In this document: in pieces, positions 1-7,514 of the stretch
Layout: every line of letters starts with the position of its first letter
Position numbering within the stretch: the first letter of the stretch is position 1
From: Peptococcaceae bacterium
Lineage (GTDB): Bacteria; Bacillota; Peptococcia; Peptococcales; Peptococcaceae
Length of the DNA stretch: 28,421 nt
Reading direction: 5' to 3'
Assembly (NCBI GenBank): GCA_900756555.1
Contig: CAAEKP010000102.1
Location: 1-28,421 of the forward strand
Made by a program: the position numbers and the translations under genes
Notes under the pieces: model-generated
The model's input: the letters and a program-made list of their open reading frames with translations, nothing else
Database searches by the model: none
Told to the model about the DNA's origin: nothing

Positions 1-227
1 ACCGTTTTCTCCATGGATACCGCATACACTTTGGTCTGCATTGGTTTTCTGCCCTCTATAATATCCTGCAAGTCCACATAGCCGGCAGCCTCTGCCTGCC
101 GCACCACTTCACGGGCACACTCCCGTTCCGTTTTCCCCACATTTAAAAATTGTTTATAGCCTTCTGCCAGCTGCATTACCTGTTGCAGCTGCGCTTCATC
201 ATAGTTTTTCCACGCATTTTTTCCCAT
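1..227 (-). CDS. M18-family aminopeptidase, N-terminal fragment
   Basis: The coding region runs off the left edge, so only about the first 75 residues are present. The protein begins MGKNAWKNYDEAQLQQVMQL and continues with an EGYKQFLNVGKTERECARE segment. This opening (a Trp-x-x-Tyr start, then a GYKxFL...GKTERE helix) is typical of the bacterial M18 zinc aminopeptidases, cytosolic enzymes that remove N-terminal residues from peptides. The metal-binding residues would lie beyond the window, so activity cannot be judged. The start at 227 is preceded by a strong AGGAGG ribosome binding site at 234-239. The assignment is from family resemblance of the N-terminus only. Confidence 0.7.
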   Translation of the reverse strand, partial: MGKNAWKNYDEAQLQQVMQLAEGYKQFLNVGKTERECAREVVRQAEAAGYVDLQDIIEGRKPMQTKVYAVSMEKT

Positions 228-293
228 GATAAATCCTCCTTCGACTGAAATATCGTTTTCGATTAACTTGTTTAGAACAATTTTATAATTTTC

Positions 294-299
294 ATTATA
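294..299 (-). promoter_or_regulatory. Probable promoter of the M18 aminopeptidase gene
   Basis: Minus-strand TGTTATAAT is an extended -10 (TGn-TATAAT), with no clear -35. It lies about 67 bases upstream of the start codon. A short dyad TTGTT-TAG-AACAA (268-280) lies in the leader. Confidence 0.45.
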
Positions 300-335
300 A
301 CAAAACTGCATTAGAAAGAAAATAACAAACAAAAT

Positions 336-368
336 GGGCAGGGGAATGTTTTTACATTCGTCCTGCCC
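336..368 (-). terminator. Terminator of the SLH-domain protein gene
   Basis: The inverted repeat GGGCAGG...CCTGCCC has an inner AATGT/ACATT extension. On the minus strand it is followed by ATTTTGTTTG. It lies about 50 bases past the stop of the SLH-protein gene. Confidence 0.8.
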
Positions 369-416
369 GTTCTTTATATGCTGTGTCAGTTACGATGTAC
401 TACACACAACAAATCA

Positions 417-3050
417 TTAATTTTTTACTACCTCGTAAACGCTGTCGCGATCCGTAAAGTAAATGGTGACGCTGTCGCCTCTGCTCAAATTCCCCAGAGT
501 AAACTGGCTGGTAGAATTTTTATAGTGACAGTAGCAGCCATTCACTGTTTTATAAGAATAACCATTTTCATCAGACAGGAACTGAATCAGCCCGGTAGTG
601 GCATAACGAATTGTGCCTGTTTTACTGTTCATCACAGTGATAATACGGCTGTTGCCGGACCCGGAGCTTACATTAATTCTGTCGCCTACATTGATGGCGC
701 TGATATTACTATAGCTGGCACCGTTTTTCACTACATAGCTGCCATTATTGAACTGTACCGTTCTGGTATCATTACTGGAGGTTTTTACAGTAATGGTGTT
801 GGTGGAAGTATTCACTTTGGTTACTTCTCCGCCTTTTACCTGACTGACGGTTTCAATTTTAAGCAATTCAGAACCGGCAAAAGTAGCCACAACAGAGTCA
901 CCAATGCTCAGATCATCAATATCAGAGCTGTGAACACCGTCGATAACCAGTTCCACATCATCCAGATCTGCACTTACGCGGTTGCCGTTGTCATCTTCCA
1001 GACGAATCCAGTCGCTGCTGTAAGTTAAGGAATAAACGGTCATATCAACCTGTTCATTCACATTGATGATTGTAACCTCATCATTAACCACCCGCATACT
1101 AACGGTATCGCCAACATCAATAGAGCTCAGACGAGAACTGCTGGTTCTGTAGTAATTGATGTCCACATCGCTGGCTACATCATAAATTTCTGTGCCGCTG
1201 TCAGTGGTTATCTGAATGGTGCGGGCGCTGCTGTTTACATCTTTCACCACACCTTCCACCAAATCATTGGCTTTAATGCGGATTACTTCGTTATTTTGCA
1301 GAGTCAGTTCCACTTTCATTCCTTTGGTTAAGCGGCCCAGAGAAGCACTTTCACCATACAGGGTTACTTTTACATTGCTGGCTAAGTCATAAGTTTCTTT
1401 CACGCCTCTGCTGTCGGTAATAATGATGTAATCATCTGTTGTATTCACAGAGAAGAAAGTGCCTTTCAGCGCGCCTTCACTCATACTGCGGCTGGTTACG
1501 GTAATTGCAGTCACCTGATTATCAGCTACGGTAATGTTGATTTTATCACCCACTTGTAAATCGCTGATGGTGCCCGCTTCACCATTTTTAAATTTTACAG
1601 CCAGACCGCTGGTATAGTAAGCCGCCTTCAATTCACCAGAAGTGGTCAGATAATTGACAATGCGATTGTTTGTGTCAATGGATTTCACGGTAGCGTTGCC
1701 GCCATAGTTGTCGGTGTTGCCGCCCACAGCGATGGCTACCATCACTCCGTCAGAGATGGTGTAGGTGGCCTGATCGCCTTCTTTCAGGCTGCTGGCAGTG
1801 GCAGATAACATACCAGAAATGCTCACTTCAATGTTTTTGGACATACGGTAGCTTTTCAGTCCGGTTTTTTCGTTCATTACAATCAGATTATCGTACACAT
1901 CCACACTGTAGATTGTGCCGCCTTTCTGACCGTCGGTAGTTTCTTCAATAATAATCTGGTTGGCAGTCTGGTCGTCTTTATCCACGGAAACACGCACAGA
2001 CATATCTGTCAGTAAATCAGAAAATTCCAGCGCGATGGTGCTGCCGTCTTTATTAATTTTAGTATTTTTGTCTACGATAACCGTGTGCAGTTTGCCGTCT
2101 TCATCGCTGACAATGACGGTGTTTTTAGCACTAATCACAGATTTAATGGTACCGCTCAGGTTTGTAACCACCGGTGGATTATTCGCAGTATAATCTTCTG
2201 TGCGCACTTCCAGATAGTTCAGCAGGCTGTTTTTGTAAACAGCATACACAGAATCACCCACGGCCAGACCTGTTACCCCAATCTTCTGACTGGATTTGTT
2301 ATACAGAACACTGTTTGTGGTGGCATACAGATTGTAGTTCTTGCCATCCGTACCAGTGATACCTACATTTACGCCACTGACATTATTGACAGTCCCTTTT
2401 ACCACATTTCCGATGTTGGCATTCAGCTTATCTTCCACACGACACAGGAAGGCAGCCATTTCCGCTCTGGTTACGGTATTTTTGGGTTTAAAGGTACCGT
2501 CTGTATAACCGCCAATCAGTCCCTTGTCGTAAGCCAGTTTTACATAGTTCAGATAATTACTGCCGATAGCATTGGCATCACCAAACGATAACCCTTCGTT
2601 GGCTACACTATTCAGTTCGCTTTCGGCCTTCATCGCTTTAATCAGTAATTTGGCAATCCATTCCCGGCTTGCGGCAGCACCATGGGTAAAATCATTGGTG
2701 TCAACCAAACCGGCTTCATAGGCAATTACAGCCACACCATAAGCACCAGTCCAGTCCGGATATTTAAATGGCAGATAAGTGCCTTTGTTGGTGGATTCAT
2801 TATACTGTAGCCCCATCATTCTGGTGGCCATTGTAATTGCTTCAAACTGTGTTACTGGATTATTTGGACGAGCCGTTCCATCCTCATATCCTCCAATAAT
2901 CCCCCGCGCGTTCATGCGGTCAATCTGCTGGATTGCCCAGTGATTGCTTGGTACGTCAGAAAATCCGGCGGCAAACGCACTGACTGGTATCACCATGGTC
3001 AGAGCAAATGCCAGCAACAGAATGACTGACAGCTTCTTTTTGTGCTGCAT
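417..3050 (-). CDS. SLH-domain surface (S-layer-like) protein with repeated beta modules
   Basis: An 877-residue exported protein. A signal peptide (lysines at 4-6, hydrophobic core, ...VSAFA-A cleavage near residue 27) is followed by three S-layer homology repeats at about 28-75, 95-140 and 155-210. The first and third contain the GIIGGYEDGT- and GLIGGYTDGT-type motif. SLH domains anchor proteins to cell-wall polymers. From about residue 215 to the end runs a chain of roughly 60-70-residue modules with recurring patterns such as G-x-I/V-x-x-V-x-x-x-x-x-x-I-x-V and D-x-V-x-x-x. This suggests a rod of small beta domains; I see no catalytic motif. The start at 3050 has a GAGGGG-type ribosome binding site just upstream, and a terminator follows. 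It is probably a major envelope protein, but the exact role is unknown. Confidence 0.85.
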   Translation of the reverse strand: MQHKKKLSVILLLAFALTMVIPVSAFAAGFSDVPSNHWAIQQIDRMNARGIIGGYEDGTARPNNPVTQFEAITMATRMMGLQYNESTNKGTYLPFKYPDWTGAYGVAVIAYEAGLVDTNDFTHGAAASREWIAKLLIKAMKAESELNSVANEGLSFGDANAIGSNYLNYVKLAYDKGLIGGYTDGTFKPKNTVTRAEMAAFLCRVEDKLNANIGNVVKGTVNNVSGVNVGITGTDGKNYNLYATTNSVLYNKSSQKIGVTGLAVGDSVYAVYKNSLLNYLEVRTEDYTANNPPVVTNLSGTIKSVISAKNTVIVSDEDGKLHTVIVDKNTKINKDGSTIALEFSDLLTDMSVRVSVDKDDQTANQIIIEETTDGQKGGTIYSVDVYDNLIVMNEKTGLKSYRMSKNIEVSISGMLSATASSLKEGDQATYTISDGVMVAIAVGGNTDNYGGNATVKSIDTNNRIVNYLTTSGELKAAYYTSGLAVKFKNGEAGTISDLQVGDKINITVADNQVTAITVTSRSMSEGALKGTFFSVNTTDDYIIITDSRGVKETYDLASNVKVTLYGESASLGRLTKGMKVELTLQNNEVIRIKANDLVEGVVKDVNSSARTIQITTDSGTEIYDVASDVDINYYRTSSSRLSSIDVGDTVSMRVVNDEVTIINVNEQVDMTVYSLTYSSDWIRLEDDNGNRVSADLDDVELVIDGVHSSDIDDLSIGDSVVATFAGSELLKIETVSQVKGGEVTKVNTSTNTITVKTSSNDTRTVQFNNGSYVVKNGASYSNISAINVGDRINVSSGSGNSRIITVMNSKTGTIRYATTGLIQFLSDENGYSYKTVNGCYCHYKNSTSQFTLGNLSRGDSVTIYFTDRDSVYEVVKN

Positions 3051-3456
3051 GTCAAACCCCTCTCTTCCCTCTGTTAGCTAAATTTTATTCACGACTGCTG
3101 CATAATAGTTGCATAATAAATTTTATTTCGATACGTTCTACATTTATTCCTGCTTTTCTTTTGTAATTAATCTGTAATTTTTTCGACCATAACAGAACAG
3201 CCGCACGGATTCATCTATTGTGAGTCCTATGTTTATTATAGCACAAAATATAGCTGCTGCACGGTTTTTTCTGCTATTCCTTTCTTATGTGAAAACTGGT
3301 ATTAATTCAACCACTGATAACAATTAAAATAATTCATTACAACTTGTAGGGAATTACCATTGTTTTATTTTTCCGTTGGGGGTATAATCAGATTAGTTCA
3401 ATAATTATCATTTACAATTTTCTGAATTGTTATTTAAATAAGGAGATGATTTCATC
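3051..3456. promoter_or_regulatory. Divergent intergenic region between the SLH gene and the flavoprotein gene
   Basis: A 406-base AT-rich region without a credible gene. For the SLH gene there is an extended -10, TGC-TATAAT, on the minus strand (3235-3240). This implies a leader of about 175 bases, which contains repeats: TGCATAATA at 3099-3107 and 3110-3118, and TAAATTTTATT at 3079-3089 and 3117-3127. For the flavoprotein gene there is TATAAT at 3383-3388 with a weak TTGTTT 17 bases upstream. Two loose Fur/PerR-like dyads are described in the findings. Confidence 0.5.
3360..3388 (+). promoter_or_regulatory. Promoter of the rhodanese-fused disulfide reductase gene
   Basis: A perfect -10 TATAAT (3383-3388) with TTGTTT (3360-3365) at a 17-base spacing. 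The ribosome binding site AGGAG is at 3441-3445, ahead of a GTG start. Confidence 0.55.
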
Positions 3457-5136
3457 GTGTCAGATTTAAAAATCGTTGTAATCGGTGGGGTTGCTGCTGG
3501 TCCTAAAGCAGCTGCAAGAGCAAAAAGATGCAATCCGCAGGCTCAAGTTACCCTGATTGAAAAAGGTGAATGGATTTCTTACGGCGGCTGCGGCCTGCCT
3601 TATTTCCTGGGTGCTACGGTAAAAGACATCAATGACTTAATGACTACTTCCTGGGAAGCGGTACGTACACCAGAATTTATGAAAGCAACCAAAGACATTG
3701 ATACGTTATTAGGCTGGGAAGCAACCAAAATCAACCGTGCTGAAAAAACAGTTGAAGTAAAAGAATGCAAAACCGGCGAAGTAAAAGTGCTGCCTTATGA
3801 CAAATTAGTTATCGCTACAGGCGCAGAAAACTTCAAGCCACCAATGGAAAACATTGACGCAACCGGCGTATTTGGCATGAAAACACCAAAAGATGCTTTG
3901 GATATGCAGAACTATATCAAAACCGAAGGGGTTTCCAGCGCAGTTGTAATTGGTGCTGGTCTGATTGGTATGGAATGTGCCGAAGCATTCGCTAACTGGG
4001 GACTGGATGTAACCATCATTGAAATGCAGGGCTCCATCTTCCCTCAGGTATTAGATGCTGAAATGGGCGCTGTGTTCCAGAACTATCTGGAAGGCGAAGA
4101 CCTGAACTTCATGCTGAACACTAAAGTAGAAAAAATCTTAGTAAACGAAGAAGGCAAAGTATCCGGCGTACAGACCGACAAAGGCGCTGTAGACGCACAG
4201 CTGGTGCTGGTGGCTGTAGGCGTTCGTCCACAGGTTCAGTTAGCTGTTGACGCTGGTTTGGAAGTTGAAAAAGCAATCATTATCAACGACCACTGCCAGA
4301 CAAGTGACCCGGATATCTATGCAGCAGGCGACTGCGTTATGACCACCAACCTGGTTTCCGGCCAGCGTGTATACTCCCCAATGGGCTCTACCGCTAACCG
4401 TCAGGGGCGTGTAATCGGCACCAACATCACCGGCGGCGATGCTGTGCATCCAGGTGTAGTACAGACTGCTGTATGCAAAATGTTTGACTGGTCCTTAGGC
4501 GCTGTTGGTTTATCCGAACGTGTTGCCAAACAGTTGGGTTATGATACTGTAACCGCTATCGTTCCTGGTCCAGATATCACACACTTTATGCCAGGCAAAA
4601 AACTGATTATGACCCGTCTGTTAGCAGACCGTGCTACCGGCAGAATTCTGGGTGTACAGATTGTGGGCCCTGGTAAAGTGGACAAACGTATTGACACCAT
4701 GGTTGCCGCTATCACCTTTGGCGCAACTGCAAAACAGCTGGCTAACCTGGACCTGTCTTACGCACCACCACTGTCTTCCGCTATGGAAAACCTGACCAAC
4801 GCTGCCAACGTACTGCAGAACACCATTGAAGGCAAAGCACACAGCATGCGTTTTGAAGAATTTAAATCCAAATTGGACAGCGATGATGTATTATATGTTG
4901 ACCTGCGTACCCCACATGAACGGGCACAGAAAATGATTCCTGCCAAAAACCAGATCAACATTCCAATTGAAGAATTACGCGCTCGCGCACACGAACTGCC
5001 AAAAGATAAAGAACTGATTGTATTCTGCATCTTAAGCACCCGTGGTTTTGAAGGTCAGTTGATTCTGAACCAGGCCGGCTATGACAATGTAAAATTTGTA
5101 CAGGGCGGCGTTCAGTTCTGGCCATTAGGTAAATAA
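3457..5136 (+). CDS. CoA-disulfide/persulfide reductase-like flavoprotein with C-terminal rhodanese domain
   Basis: A 559-residue cytosolic flavoenzyme. Residues 5-35 form the FAD-binding VVIGGVAAG...E Rossmann motif, and YGGCGLPYF holds the single redox cysteine (Cys45) characteristic of the CoA-disulfide reductase branch. A second dinucleotide motif, VVIGAGLIGME (about residues 161-171), should bind NAD(P)H, and YAAGDC is the FAD-contacting motif near the end of the flavin domain. The last ~100 residues are a rhodanese domain with an intact catalytic loop, CILSTR (Cys524). This fusion is known for CoA-disulfide and NADH-dependent persulfide reductases, which handle CoA or protein persulfides and polysulfide. 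The GTG start has a good ribosome binding site. It appears monocistronic, with its own promoter and a terminator. The exact substrate (CoA-SS-CoA, persulfide or polysulfide) cannot be read from sequence. Confidence 0.88.
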   Translation: MSDLKIVVIGGVAAGPKAAARAKRCNPQAQVTLIEKGEWISYGGCGLPYFLGATVKDINDLMTTSWEAVRTPEFMKATKDIDTLLGWEATKINRAEKTVEVKECKTGEVKVLPYDKLVIATGAENFKPPMENIDATGVFGMKTPKDALDMQNYIKTEGVSSAVVIGAGLIGMECAEAFANWGLDVTIIEMQGSIFPQVLDAEMGAVFQNYLEGEDLNFMLNTKVEKILVNEEGKVSGVQTDKGAVDAQLVLVAVGVRPQVQLAVDAGLEVEKAIIINDHCQTSDPDIYAAGDCVMTTNLVSGQRVYSPMGSTANRQGRVIGTNITGGDAVHPGVVQTAVCKMFDWSLGAVGLSERVAKQLGYDTVTAIVPGPDITHFMPGKKLIMTRLLADRATGRILGVQIVGPGKVDKRIDTMVAAITFGATAKQLANLDLSYAPPLSSAMENLTNAANVLQNTIEGKAHSMRFEEFKSKLDSDDVLYVDLRTPHERAQKMIPAKNQINIPIEELRARAHELPKDKELIVFCILSTRGFEGQLILNQAGYDNVKFVQGGVQFWPLGK

Positions 5137-5170
5137 ACTGAGTTATCACTAAAACTGTTTTTATAATGAA

Positions 5171-5202
5171 AATGACTGCCGCAGCAAATCACGGCAGTCA
5201 TT
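5171..5202. terminator. Bidirectional terminator between convergent genes
   Basis: An 11-bp perfect stem, AATGACTGCCG/CGGCAGTCATT. It is followed by T7 on the plus strand and is A-rich on the other side. It separates the flavoprotein gene from the convergent protein A gene, whose stop is at 5206. Confidence 0.85.
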
Positions 5203-5205
5203 TTT

Positions 5206-5907
5206 TTATTGTTTATTTTGTGCTGGCTCTTGTATCCCCCGGCAATGTTCATACCGCTTTAAATACGTTGTATCACAAATTCGTCGCAAGTCTGCTTCAA
5301 ACTGTTCCTGTAGCGCAAAAATCGGATAATCTTTTTTATAATAGCTGCCATCCAAAATTGGCGTTACCAGCAATCCCTGCTGTCGCTCCTGCTGCCATTG
5401 CTTTAGTACAGTTGGCAAAAATGTGTTGCTCTCATAGTTCCAAATGCCCGTCTTTTGCCGCACTGCAAAACCATATACCGTAACGCTTAACGGATGATTT
5501 TGCTGCGGAAATTGCTGACGCAATGTATTCATCTCTTTCAAAAACTGCCCATTATCCACTTGCGCCCCTCGCTGCGCAATCTGCTCTGCAAAAGCAGCGC
5601 CCTCCCTGCGCAACAGCTCTTCCTCCAGCTCCTGCATCGCCAGCTGATGCTCCTGTGCAGTTGCTTTGCCGCTTATTGGCGCTTTCCAGCCCAACATATC
5701 GGTCAGCACCGCGCCCTTACGCTGCCAGTCTAAATAAGCCTCACAGCAAAGTTGTTCCTCCTCCGCGCAAACAAACTGTTGCGCACCGTCCTGCCAGGCT
5801 AAAAATCCATAAAACATCTGTTGTCCATCGTAATAACCTGCTGCATCCAGTTTTTTTGCCAACAGCCCTGTATAAAAGTCCCGTTGAAACTGTGTTTCAT
5901 CTGCCAT
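5206..5907 (-). CDS. Uncharacterised protein A (paralogue of protein B)
   Basis: A 233-residue soluble protein starting MADETQFQRDF. This start is chosen because GGAGGG lies 7 bases upstream (5915-5920); an in-frame upstream ATG at 5979 has no such site. It has no signal peptide or membrane segment. It contains two related segments, FYGFLAWQDG... (residues 32-75) and VYGFAVRQKTG... (144-183), which look like an internal repeat of a YG-F/Y-A-x-x-x-x-G module. Its C-terminal part aligns with protein B (8760-9701): YG.A....G, then GLLVTP versus GVLHTP, then FE-x-x-LR-x-x-x-DT-x-YL-x-R. I do not recognise the family. Its middle is Gln/Glu-rich and probably helical. It is monocistronic, downstream of the rpmA terminator. 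Confidence 0.75.
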   Translation of the reverse strand: MADETQFQRDFYTGLLAKKLDAAGYYDGQQMFYGFLAWQDGAQQFVCAEEEQLCCEAYLDWQRKGAVLTDMLGWKAPISGKATAQEHQLAMQELEEELLRREGAAFAEQIAQRGAQVDNGQFLKEMNTLRQQFPQQNHPLSVTVYGFAVRQKTGIWNYESNTFLPTVLKQWQQERQQGLLVTPILDGSYYKKDYPIFALQEQFEADLRRICDTTYLKRYEHCRGIQEPAQNKQ

Positions 5908-5940
5908 AAAAAATCCCTCCGATTTGCATTTATATGAAGC

Positions 5941-5946
5941 AGTATA
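5941..5946 (-). promoter_or_regulatory. Possible promoter of protein A gene
   Basis: Minus-strand TGT-TATACT reads as an extended -10, about 34 bases upstream of the start codon. No good -35 is visible. The rpmA terminator upstream makes a separate promoter necessary. Confidence 0.4.
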
Positions 5947-6008
5947 ACACAATACCGATACGAGATTGTTGACAGCCACAACAGTTTACGCATTCTTTTG
6001 CACAAAAA

Positions 6009-6044
6009 AACGAGCTGTGCAGAATGAAATCCACACAACCCGTT
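6009..6044 (-). terminator. Terminator of the rplU-prp-rpmA operon
   Basis: On the minus strand, AACGGGTTGTG pairs with CACAGCTCGTT (11 bp with two G-U pairs) and is followed by a run of T. It lies 9 bases after the rpmA stop. Confidence 0.85.
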
Positions 6045-6053
6045 AAGCGGCAA

Positions 6054-6338
6054 TTACTCAGCTACAGGATATACGCTAACCTGTTTTTTGTCTCTGCCTT
6101 TTCTTTCAAATTTAACGATACCGTCCACTTTAGCAAATAAAGTGTCATCGCCACCAATACCTACATTGGTACCCGGATGAATTTTGGTACCTCTCTGTCT
6201 GTACAGAATGTTGCCAGCCAGTACAAACTGTCCGTCTGCTCTTTTAGCACCCAGACGTTTGGATTCGGAGTCACGACCGTTCTTTGTAGAACCTACCCCT
6301 TTTTTCGATGCGAACAACTGAAGATTTAATTTCATCAT
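6054..6338 (-). CDS. rpmA: 50S ribosomal protein L27 with cleavable N-terminal extension
   Basis: A 94-residue basic ribosomal protein of the large subunit, near the peptidyl-transferase centre. The core SKKGVGSTKNGRDSESKRLG and IHPGTNVGIGGDDTLFA are hallmark L27 sequences. The start MMKLNLQLFA precedes the mature Ser-Lys-Lys end. This LNLQLFA-type extension is removed by the protease Prp in Firmicutes, and prp lies immediately upstream. The ATG at 6338 overlaps the prp stop by 4 bases (ATGA); a second in-frame ATG follows at 6335, and a GGGAGGTG ribosome binding site serves either. It is the last gene of the rplU-prp-rpmA operon, followed by a terminator. Confidence 0.98.
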   Translation of the reverse strand: MMKLNLQLFASKKGVGSTKNGRDSESKRLGAKRADGQFVLAGNILYRQRGTKIHPGTNVGIGGDDTLFAKVDGIVKFERKGRDKKQVSVYPVAE

Positions 6339-6682
6339 TCCAATGCACCTCCCTTTATTCTCAAATTCTGTATTGAAATATATTTGGGATACTCTTCTTT
6401 CAAATTCTGAAACCCTGTCACCAGAGTCTGCAAAATAATCTGTGCGGTATGCTGCTGTTCCTGCTGTAAACCAGCGGGCAGCCGGTAATATAAGAAACCA
6501 TCTCTGGTTTTTACAGTGCCTTCCGCACCAAGCTGCACTTCCAAACTGTTAATCACGGTGATTGCCAGAAAAGAAGCCGCCGCACAAACAATATCCTGAC
6601 CGCTGGGTGCGTACCCTGCGTGTCCCGAGATTTGAAATCCCGCAATGTTGGTTCCCGATTTTACAATCTGCACCTGAATCAT
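6335..6682 (-). CDS. prp: Ribosomal-processing cysteine protease Prp
   Basis: A 115-residue protease that trims the N-terminal extension of L27. The motif GHAGYAPSGQDIVCAAAS contains the expected catalytic pair, His21 and Cys33, and the family length is about 105-115 residues. It lies in the canonical position between rplU and rpmA, starting 4 bases after the rplU stop with only a weak ribosome binding site. It is therefore probably translated by coupling. Its stop overlaps the first rpmA start codon. The substrate motif in L27 is present next door, so the pair looks functional. Confidence 0.96.
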   Translation of the reverse strand: MIQVQIVKSGTNIAGFQISGHAGYAPSGQDIVCAAASFLAITVINSLEVQLGAEGTVKTRDGFLYYRLPAGLQQEQQHTAQIILQTLVTGFQNLKEEYPKYISIQNLRIKGGALE

Positions 6683-6686
6683 AAGC

Positions 6687-6998
6687 TTACGCTTCGATTT
6701 TAACTACAGTTGCTTTTGTGAAAGGCTGACGATGGCCTTTTTTTCTACGGGAGTTTTTCTTTGCTTTGTATTTGAATACAACGATTTTTGGAGCTTTACC
6801 GTTTTCTTCAACTTTCAGTTCAACTTTAGCGCCAGCTACATATGGAGCACCAACGGTCAGCTGACCATCTTTGTTTACCATCAATACTTTGTCAATATTA
6901 ACAGTTTCACCAGCTTCAGCGTGTAATAATTCAACAGTGATTACATCGCCTTCCTGAACTTTATACTGTTTCCCACCTGTTTCGATAATTGCGTACAT
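6687..6998 (-). CDS. rplU: 50S ribosomal protein L21
   Basis: A 103-residue ribosomal protein. The start MYAIIETGGKQYKV at 6998 is the family's standard N-terminus and has a perfect GGAGGTG site at 7005-7011, so an in-frame ATG further upstream is not used. Typical L21 features are the GGKQYKVQEGD motif, GAPYVAGAKV, and the basic KYKAKKNSRRKKGHRQPFT tail that contacts 23S rRNA. It is the first gene of the operon. A strong promoter and a structured leader upstream suggest control at the RNA level, as known for L21 operons in Firmicutes. Confidence 0.98.
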   Translation of the reverse strand: MYAIIETGGKQYKVQEGDVITVELLHAEAGETVNIDKVLMVNKDGQLTVGAPYVAGAKVELKVEENGKAPKIVVFKYKAKKNSRRKKGHRQPFTKATVVKIEA

Positions 6999-7011
6999 TC
7001 TCTGCACCTCC

Positions 7012-7104
7012 TTCAAAATACTCGCCTTAACTTAGGTAACGCCGCTCTTGAGCGTGCGTTTTCAAACCCAGCCCGCGCGGTTTCAGCACACAGTGCCTAC
7101 AAAA
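7012..7104 (-). promoter_or_regulatory. Structured 5' leader of rplU (candidate L21 leader)
   Basis: The roughly 95 bases between the predicted transcription start and the rplU ribosome binding site are GC-rich and fold well. At 7038-7060 (minus-strand RNA), AACGC-A-CGCU-CAAG-AGCG-GCGUU is a strong hairpin. UAGG near the 5' end can pair with CCUA just downstream of this hairpin. L21 mRNA leaders are a known autoregulatory class in Firmicutes. The match to that class is inferred from position and folding; a covariance-model search was not run. Confidence 0.6.
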
Positions 7105-7108
7105 TAAG

Positions 7109-7137
7109 ATTATACTATCCTTTATTTGCAAAGTCAA
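7109..7137 (-). promoter_or_regulatory. Promoter of the rplU-prp-rpmA operon
   Basis: A near-consensus sigma70 promoter on the minus strand: TTGACT (7132-7137), 17-base spacer, TATAAT (7109-7114). This is the strongest promoter match in the window, which suits a ribosomal operon. Confidence 0.9.
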
Positions 7138-7222
7138 CGAAAACTCTATAAAAATTAAATGAAAACCGCAAAAAAATTCAGTGAAAACGTATAAGCATTT
7201 CTTGTAGACAAGCATAAAAAAA

Positions 7223-7248
7223 CGACGCAGATAACAGAATCTACGTCG
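7223..7248 (-). terminator. Terminator of tRNA-Gln
   Basis: On the minus strand, CGACGTAGAT pairs with ATCTGCGTCG (one G-U pair) around a 6-base loop. It is followed by T7, 11 bases after the tRNA 3' end. Confidence 0.88.
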
Positions 7249-7259
7249 ATATTTTACAT

Positions 7260-7334
7260 TGGCTGGGGTACTAGGATTCGAACCTAGGGATAACGGAGTC
7301 AGAGTCCGTTGCCTTACCGCTTGGCGATACCCCA
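7260..7334 (-). tRNA. tRNA-Gln (anticodon CTG)
   Basis: A 75-base tRNA with encoded CCA. The acceptor stem TGGGGTA/TACCCCA, D arm ATCGCCAAGCGGTAAGGC, anticodon stem ACGGA/TCCGT with loop CT-CTG-AC, and T arm CTAGGTTCGAATCCTAG are all intact. The anticodon CTG reads CAG, giving glutamine. It is a single-gene unit with its own promoter and terminator. Confidence 0.96.
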
Positions 7335-7352
7335 ACGAAAAGAACAAATACT

Positions 7353-7380
7353 ATTATAACAGGATTTTTCCTTTTTGCAA
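7353..7380 (-). promoter_or_regulatory. Promoter of tRNA-Gln
   Basis: Minus strand: TTGCAA (7375-7380), 16-base spacer, TATAAT (7353-7358), with an extended -10 TG two bases upstream. It lies 19 bases before the tRNA 5' end. Confidence 0.82.
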
Positions 7381-7406
7381 GCTTTTTTTCTATGTTTTGA
7401 AAAGTT

Positions 7407-7444
7407 TTTTTGTAGTGCTACAATATTTTTGTAGTGCTACAATA
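7407..7444. repeat. Two tandem copies of a 19-bp palindrome-containing repeat
   Basis: The unit TTTTTGTAGTGCTACAATA occurs twice with no gap (7407-7425 and 7426-7444). Each copy contains the palindrome TTGTAG-TG-CTACAA. It lies upstream of the tRNA-Gln promoter on one side and of the decayed insertion sequence on the other. Confidence 0.9.
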
Positions 7445-7514
7445 AATGTGAGACAAAAAATAGAAAAAAGCGATTGAATCCAGTAGAATGTAATCACCAC
7501 AAAACAAAAGCTAA

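Noticed and set aside
378..1028. 216-codon open frame on the plus strand inside the SLH-protein gene
   Set aside because: It is antisense to a well-supported gene, has no ribosome binding site, and its composition follows the repeats of the opposite strand.
5523..5909. 128-codon plus-strand frame opposite protein A
   Set aside because: A low-complexity Pro/Ala/Leu-rich shadow of the opposite strand without a ribosome binding site.
7027..7347. 106-codon minus-strand frame across the rplU leader and tRNA-Gln
   Set aside because: It overlaps a complete tRNA, its terminator, and the rplU promoter and leader, and the translated product has no coding signal.
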